This document shows, piece after piece, positions 60,541 to 64,000 of a DNA stretch of 64,000 nt. This DNA comes from WGMI01 sp041739275 (GTDB lineage: Bacteria; Bacteroidota; Bacteroidia; Flavobacteriales; Schleiferiaceae): the NCBI GenBank assembly GCA_041739275.1, contig JBGSOF010000052.1:1-64000 (forward strand), in the 5' to 3' direction. Position 1 is the stretch's first letter, and every line of letters starts with the position of its first letter. A program made the position numbers and the translations under genes. The notes beneath the pieces were generated by a model. The model was given only the letters and a program-made list of their open reading frames with translations. It was not told where the DNA came from and made no database searches.

Positions 60541-61098
60541 TTAAAACAGAGCAACCTTGTGAACCATTTTTCGCAGGAGCGCCTGCAGCGTTTTGCGTGC
60601 CGTGGACAAATGCCACTTCGAAGTGCCTTCTGAAATCGAAAGCATTTCGCCTATTTCTTTGTGATTGTAACCGTCGACGATGTAGAGGTTAAAGACTTTT
60701 TGACTGACCGGGGGCAAGGTGCGAATCATCGCTTCGAGTTCGCCGGCGTCAAACCGTTGGTCTGCCTCGTTAAAGTCCATGGCGTCGAGCGGCATGCTGT
60801 AGTCGAAACTCTCGACAAAATCGAGTTTATCTCGTGTCTTCTTGCGAAACTCGTCAATTACTGTGTTGATGGTTACCCTTTTGGCCCAAGCTTCAAATGG
60901 AATGGCATCAGAGTATTGATCCATGCGCGTCAGAATCTTAAAAAAGGCGAGGTTCAGCAGCGCTTCAGCGTCTTCACGGTTCTTTTCGTAGCGCAGACAG
61001 ATGCCCATCAAACCCGAATAGCACCTCTTGAACAGCTCGTGCTGCGCTTTGCGCTCCTGCTTGCGGCAGGCTTCAATGAGTGTGGCCTCGACCTTCAT
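60541..61098 (-). CDS. ECF-type RNA polymerase sigma factor
   Basis: 185 residues. Region 2 (ELFKRCYSGLMGICLRYEKNREDAEALLNLAFFKILTRMDQY...PFEAWAKRVTINTVIDEFRKK) and region 4 (LPPVSQKVFNLYIVDGYNHKEIGEMLSISEGTSKWHLSTARKTLQALL) are complete. Start 61098 gives the usual N-terminus; ATG 61161 would add 21 residues. It likely governs the membrane protein and lipoprotein genes that follow directly. The promoters it reads are unknown. Confidence 0.9.
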   Translation of the reverse strand: MKVEATLIEACRKQERKAQHELFKRCYSGLMGICLRYEKNREDAEALLNLAFFKILTRMDQYSDAIPFEAWAKRVTINTVIDEFRKKTRDKLDFVESFDYSMPLDAMDFNEADQRFDAGELEAMIRTLPPVSQKVFNLYIVDGYNHKEIGEMLSISEGTSKWHLSTARKTLQALLRKMVHKVALF

Positions 61099-61257
61099 GC
61101 TTCCTTGTGCGGGTAAGCGTAAGGTACGAAGAATGGGCGTATTGCTTTTAGGCGCTTCCATGATGCGTTGAACCACTGTGTATTTGTAACGCAGAGAGGG
61201 TGCATCGGGTTGGGGATTGCGCTGATTTTCTTCTTTAAGTGGTGTAAGTCTTCGCCC

Positions 61258-62184
61258 TTATCGAGCGAAGGGAAGCTCGAATTGGGTGAGCTCCGAAAAT
61301 TGAGCGAGTCGCTCTTCGAGTTCCCCGGCTTGAACAGAGATAAGGCGTTCGGTGCCAAACTGTTCGACCGTAAACGAGGCCATAGCCGATCCGTACACAA
61401 CGGCTCGCTTCATTTCGATGTGCGCACTGGAGCCGGTTTTTGCCAAATAGCCAATCCAACCTCCGGCAAATGAGTCGCCTGCCCCGGTCGGATCAAAGAC
61501 GTCTTCGAGCGGGAGCGCGGGAAGGATGAAGATGCGGGTTCCGTCAAAGAGCATGGCTCCGTGCTCTCCTTTTTTGATGATGAGCGCATTGGGGCCGAGT
61601 TCGAGAATCTTTTTTGCGGCTTTTACCAGAGAGTGCTCTCCCGAAAGCTGCCGGGCTTCTTCGTCGTTTACGGTGAGAATGTCGACGAGTTTGAGGGTTT
61701 CGAGCAGGTCGTCCCAGCAGTGTTCCATCCAAAAATTCATGGTGTCCATGGCCACAATTTTCGGTCGAGACGTCAACTGTTCCACAACTTTTCGTTGAAG
61801 CGAGGGCATCAAGTTGCCCAGCATCAGGTAGTCGCAGTTTCGCGATGCCTCGGGTACCACCGGCTCGAACTCGGCGAGTACATTGAGTTGAGTGTCGAGG
61901 GTGTCTCGGGTGTTGAGATCGCGGTGATAGCGCCCTGCCCAAAAGAAGCTATCGAGGTCTGCTCTCTTTTGAATGCCTTGGATGTCAATGCCCCTGCTTC
62001 GAAACAAATCGAGATGAACTTCGGGAAAATCGCGACCTACGACACTCACCATGCGCACGTCTTTGTAGAGATACGAGGCGCTGAGCGCGCAATACGTGGC
62101 GGCTCCGCCTAAGATGCGTTCGCGGCTGCCGAATGGGGTTTCGATGCTGTCGAATGCTACGGTTCCAACAATTAAAAGGCTCAT
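61258..62184 (-). CDS. PfkB family sugar/nucleoside kinase
   Basis: 308 residues of ribokinase fold. LIVGTVAFDSIETPFG and RILGGAATYCALSASYL form the first signature (substrate side); FDPTGAGDSFAGGWIGYL is the second, with the catalytic Asp and anion hole. The relatively open lid and the TFWMEHCWDDLL-like region match a Bacteroidota group often named adenosine/ribokinase-like, but the substrate cannot be fixed. No sugar genes lie near. Confidence 0.87.
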   Translation of the reverse strand: MSLLIVGTVAFDSIETPFGSRERILGGAATYCALSASYLYKDVRMVSVVGRDFPEVHLDLFRSRGIDIQGIQKRADLDSFFWAGRYHRDLNTRDTLDTQLNVLAEFEPVVPEASRNCDYLMLGNLMPSLQRKVVEQLTSRPKIVAMDTMNFWMEHCWDDLLETLKLVDILTVNDEEARQLSGEHSLVKAAKKILELGPNALIIKKGEHGAMLFDGTRIFILPALPLEDVFDPTGAGDSFAGGWIGYLAKTGSSAHIEMKRAVVYGSAMASFTVEQFGTERLISVQAGELEERLAQFSELTQFELPFAR

Positions 62185-62323
62185 TCTCGGGTAGGTTTCC
62201 GGTTGTGTGAGTATCTGCCCGAAAGATATTGTGTAAGCCGTTCGCTTTTGCTAATATTGCAGCCCCTTTTAAGGGCGTTATGGGTTGAATTCTGAAATGA
62301 CCTTCAACCCCAGTAAAATAAAT

Positions 62324-62397
62324 TCCTCCTTAGCTCAGTCGGTTAGAGCATCTGACTGTTAATCAGAGGGTCCTTGGTTCGAGCCCAAGAGGAGGAG
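62324..62397 (+). tRNA. tRNA-Asn (GTT)
   Basis: A 74-base cloverleaf. Acceptor arms TCCTCCT / AGGAGGA, D arm GCTC...GAGC, anticodon arm TCTGA-CTGTTAA-TCAGA with anticodon GTT at 62358-62360, and T arm CTTGG-TTCGAGC-CCAAG. The discriminator is G; CCA is not encoded. A terminator follows four bases later. Confidence 0.95.
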
Positions 62398-62400
62398 CAT

Positions 62401-62426
62401 AAGGTCGACGCAGGTCGGCCTTTTTT
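62401..62426 (+). terminator. Terminator of tRNA-Asn
   Basis: AAGGTCGAC / GTCGGCCTT (one T-G pair) with a GCAG loop runs into six T, a standard Rho-independent stop just after the tRNA. Confidence 0.75.
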
Positions 62427-62562
62427 GTTGAATACCATCTGCGCTCGTCGCATCCCCGCGAGTTTAGTTAGCTCAAGTGAAGCGAAGGATCTTCAGAAAA
62501 CCAAGTCATTTCGCGGGTTGGGCTGTACACTCGAACATAAAGAATCGGTGTTATTTTGTGTT

Positions 62563-63414
62563 ATGCCCCCAGTGCCCGTTCATTCTTCGCCCGATCCCGA
62601 TAAATTGGGCTTAGATCAAGGCGCTTCGAGGCTTCGAAACAGCGTGTCCCGCATCATTTTTGGCACCGATACGCGTGCCGGCCGGCTGTTCGACATCGCT
62701 CTTTTGCTCCTGATCTTGCTGAGCGTCTTTACTGTAGTCCTCGAGAGCGTTCCCCATATCGGACAAGCCAATCGACGGGTTTTTCTGGCTCTCGAAGCGG
62801 GGTTTACGTTGATTTTTACCATCGAGTACTTCCTTCGCCTTTGGTCCAGTCCTTCGGCTCGGTCTTATGTCTTCAGTTTTTGGGGATTGATCGATTTGAT
62901 TGCCTTGCTGCCGACGTATTTGAGTTTTGTGTTGGTGGGCTATCAGTACGTTCTCGTGGTGCGCATTCTCCGCCTGCTGCGCGTTTTTCGAATTATGCGG
63001 GTGGTGCGGTTTTCTCACGAAGCCAGCCGGATGATGAACGCGCTGCTATCCAGTGTTCCCAAGATTTCGGTGTTCATGCTGGCCGTGCTGTTCTTGGTGA
63101 CCATTCTGGGAACGATTATGTACGTTGTGGAGGGATCAGAACACGGCTTCGACAGCATCCCGAAGGGCATCTATTGGGCCATTGTTACCGTAACCACCGT
63201 GGGTTACGGAGACCTAACACCCCAAACACCTATAGGTCAGTTGATTTCCTCGGTTGCGATGATCTTGGGGTACGCCATTATCGCCGTCCCTACGGGCATG
63301 GTTTCGGCAGAGATCGTCCTTCAAAGCAAATCTTCCACTTGCACGCATTGCGGCAAAGCAAACCCCTCCGACGCGCGGTTTTGCAATGGGTGTGGTGCAC
63401 AAATCAAGGTATAA
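62563..63414 (+). CDS. Voltage-gated-type potassium channel with C-terminal zinc ribbon
   Basis: 283 residues. Six transmembrane segments: S1 FDIALLLLILLSVFTVVLES; S3 FWGLIDLIALLPTYL; S4 with regular Arg (RILRLLRVFRIMRVVRF); the pore YWAIVTVTTVGYGDLTPQTPIG with the K+ filter TVGYGD; and S6. The tail ends in a zinc ribbon (CTHCGKANPSDARFCNGCG), a frequent add-on in prokaryotic Kv-like channels that may regulate or tether the tetramer. ATG 62563 is chosen because homology starts after it; the frame upstream runs back into the tRNA. Confidence 0.9.
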   Translation: MPPVPVHSSPDPDKLGLDQGASRLRNSVSRIIFGTDTRAGRLFDIALLLLILLSVFTVVLESVPHIGQANRRVFLALEAGFTLIFTIEYFLRLWSSPSARSYVFSFWGLIDLIALLPTYLSFVLVGYQYVLVVRILRLLRVFRIMRVVRFSHEASRMMNALLSSVPKISVFMLAVLFLVTILGTIMYVVEGSEHGFDSIPKGIYWAIVTVTTVGYGDLTPQTPIGQLISSVAMILGYAIIAVPTGMVSAEIVLQSKSSTCTHCGKANPSDARFCNGCGAQIKV

Positions 63415-63554
63415 AGAGTGCGGGTGAATTCGCGCGATTCACTCCAGCACGAGCTTACTTGCTAGGGACAGAGGGGTGAATAAGTTGTCCTGAACCGTAT
63501 AAAATCTTCTATCCGCCAACTTCGAAAGATCTCATACTCCAAATCACACTATTC

Positions 63555-64000
63555 CTAATCAGAGATTAAATAGTTGAATAGAGATTGATCCACTTCATGA
63601 CGCAAATTGAAGATAAAATGAACCACCGGTGCATTTGTCACAGGCATGACGGTCTCTTTAATTGATTTCGCGTCAATATCAACTTGTCCCAAGCAATAAA
63701 AGTCAGAACCCTCCCCGTCTGACTTTTTCACAAAGAGGAAGACCAGATGTGAATTGATTACAGCTTGAATTTCTGGACTCGACAAGGTCCGTTTCGCCCG
63801 AGAAGCCCATTCAAATGTTCTTTGATCTATAAAGCGATCTAAATATTTCGTATTATCTCCGATATCATGGCTCTTTTGATACGTTACGAAGCACGGGGTT
63901 TTGCCATTTTTCGTCTTGTAGCCATAAATCGTACTTTCTATATTCTGAGGCCAATTCAATATTCTGCAGACATCTTTGCGCGAATATTTCTGACCAACAA
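63555..64000 (-). CDS. DUF3427 domain protein, C-terminal part, cut by window edge
   Basis: The frame is open to base 64000, so the 5' end lies outside. The visible 148 or so residues (KYSRKDVCRILNWPQNIES, CFVTYQKSHDIGDNTKYLDRFIDQRTFEWASRAKRTLSSPEIQAVI, LFVKKSDGEGSDFYCLGQVD) match DUF3427, the usual C-terminus of large DEAD/DEAH-box helicases, some with an N-terminal PLD-type nuclease and found near restriction or defence genes. The DNA is visibly poorer in GC than the preceding genes. An internal TTG at 63959 should not be taken as the start. Confidence 0.75.
   Translation of the reverse strand, partial: VGQKYSRKDVCRILNWPQNIESTIYGYKTKNGKTPCFVTYQKSHDIGDNTKYLDRFIDQRTFEWASRAKRTLSSPEIQAVINSHLVFLFVKKSDGEGSDFYCLGQVDIDAKSIKETVMPVTNAPVVHFIFNLRHEVDQSLFNYLISD

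Noticed and set aside
62324..62397. tRNA-Asn as the attachment site of an integrated element in this window
   Set aside because: No repeated tRNA 3' end is visible up to 64000 and the next gene is an ordinary channel gene; only sequence beyond the edge could support it.
1..64000. CRISPR arrays
   Set aside because: I saw no regularly spaced direct repeats. The repeats found are palindromes or protein-level repeats.

Overview
The window looks like a chromosomal segment of a member of the Bacteroidota, probably Flavobacteriia-like. The evidence is a giant surface protein ending in a gliding-motility/type IX secretion C-terminal domain, promoters of the Bacteroidota type (TTG, about 19 bases, TAnnTTTG), the gene order ileS - DksA-like - lspA, a SUF block with SufS, SufE, a DUF59 protein and DUF2480, a DAHP synthase/chorismate mutase fusion, a catalytic plus non-catalytic M16 peptidase pair, and a b558-type succinate dehydrogenase. 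Most of the DNA is near 50% GC (31 of 60 bases at 12001-12060). One block at about 37.0-39.9 kb is much poorer in GC (20 of 60 at 37201-37260).

Layout, left to right. 1-792 is non-coding with three REP-like palindromes. 0.8-6.1 kb: a 16-repeat adhesin, thiL and a flavin reductase. 6.2-10.3 kb (minus): an alpha/beta hydrolase, a DUF616 protein, a secreted barrel-like protein and aminopeptidase P. 10.4-14.0 kb: sdhCAB. 14.05-18.25 kb: a persulfide/sulfur block with a Crp/Fnr regulator, two small membrane proteins, a metallo-beta-lactamase/rhodanese fusion, two single rhodaneses and a rhodanese-thioredoxin lipoprotein. 18.3-19.6 kb: an SbtA-like bicarbonate transporter and a VOC protein. 20.2-22.4 kb: a small membrane protein, an Xre/RES toxin-antitoxin pair, inverted intergenic repeats and an HTH protein. 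22.4-27.1 kb: a DtxR/MntR-type repressor divergent from a metal-uptake operon (TonB receptor, ABC ATPase, ZIP permease), with a perfect operator palindrome between the promoter elements. 27.3-29.8 kb: SUF genes. 29.8-35.6 kb (minus): lspA, DksA-like, ileS, MscS and RidA. 35.7-36.6 kb: a ligase-associated exonuclease without its usual partners.

37.0-39.9 kb is an AT-rich island of cassette-like modules. Each gene or gene pair is followed by a long imperfect inverted repeat or half of one. The modules carry a TonB-C/MORN protein, a BRO-N antirepressor-like protein, a GNAT pseudogene with two in-frame stops and a small membrane protein. No integrase is in view.

39.9-54.7 kb returns to housekeeping genes: a DjlA-like co-chaperone, a 33-residue membrane peptide, rsmI, DAHP synthase/chorismate mutase, an agmatinase-like enzyme, a lamin-tail secreted protein, asd, msrA, the M16 pair, rsgA, dtd and a MazG-like protein. 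55.0-61.1 kb holds an amidase and then a minus-strand run: ECF sigma factor, membrane protein with a barrel-like C-terminus, lipoprotein, MBOAT acyltransferase and SGNH partner. 61.3-64.0 kb: a PfkB kinase, tRNA-Asn, a voltage-gated-type potassium channel and the 3' end of a DUF3427 (helicase C-terminal) gene cut by the window edge.

Many genes overlap by ATGA or TAATG, so translational coupling is common here. Several divergent pairs are only 10-43 bases apart, which puts promoters inside neighbouring coding sequence.
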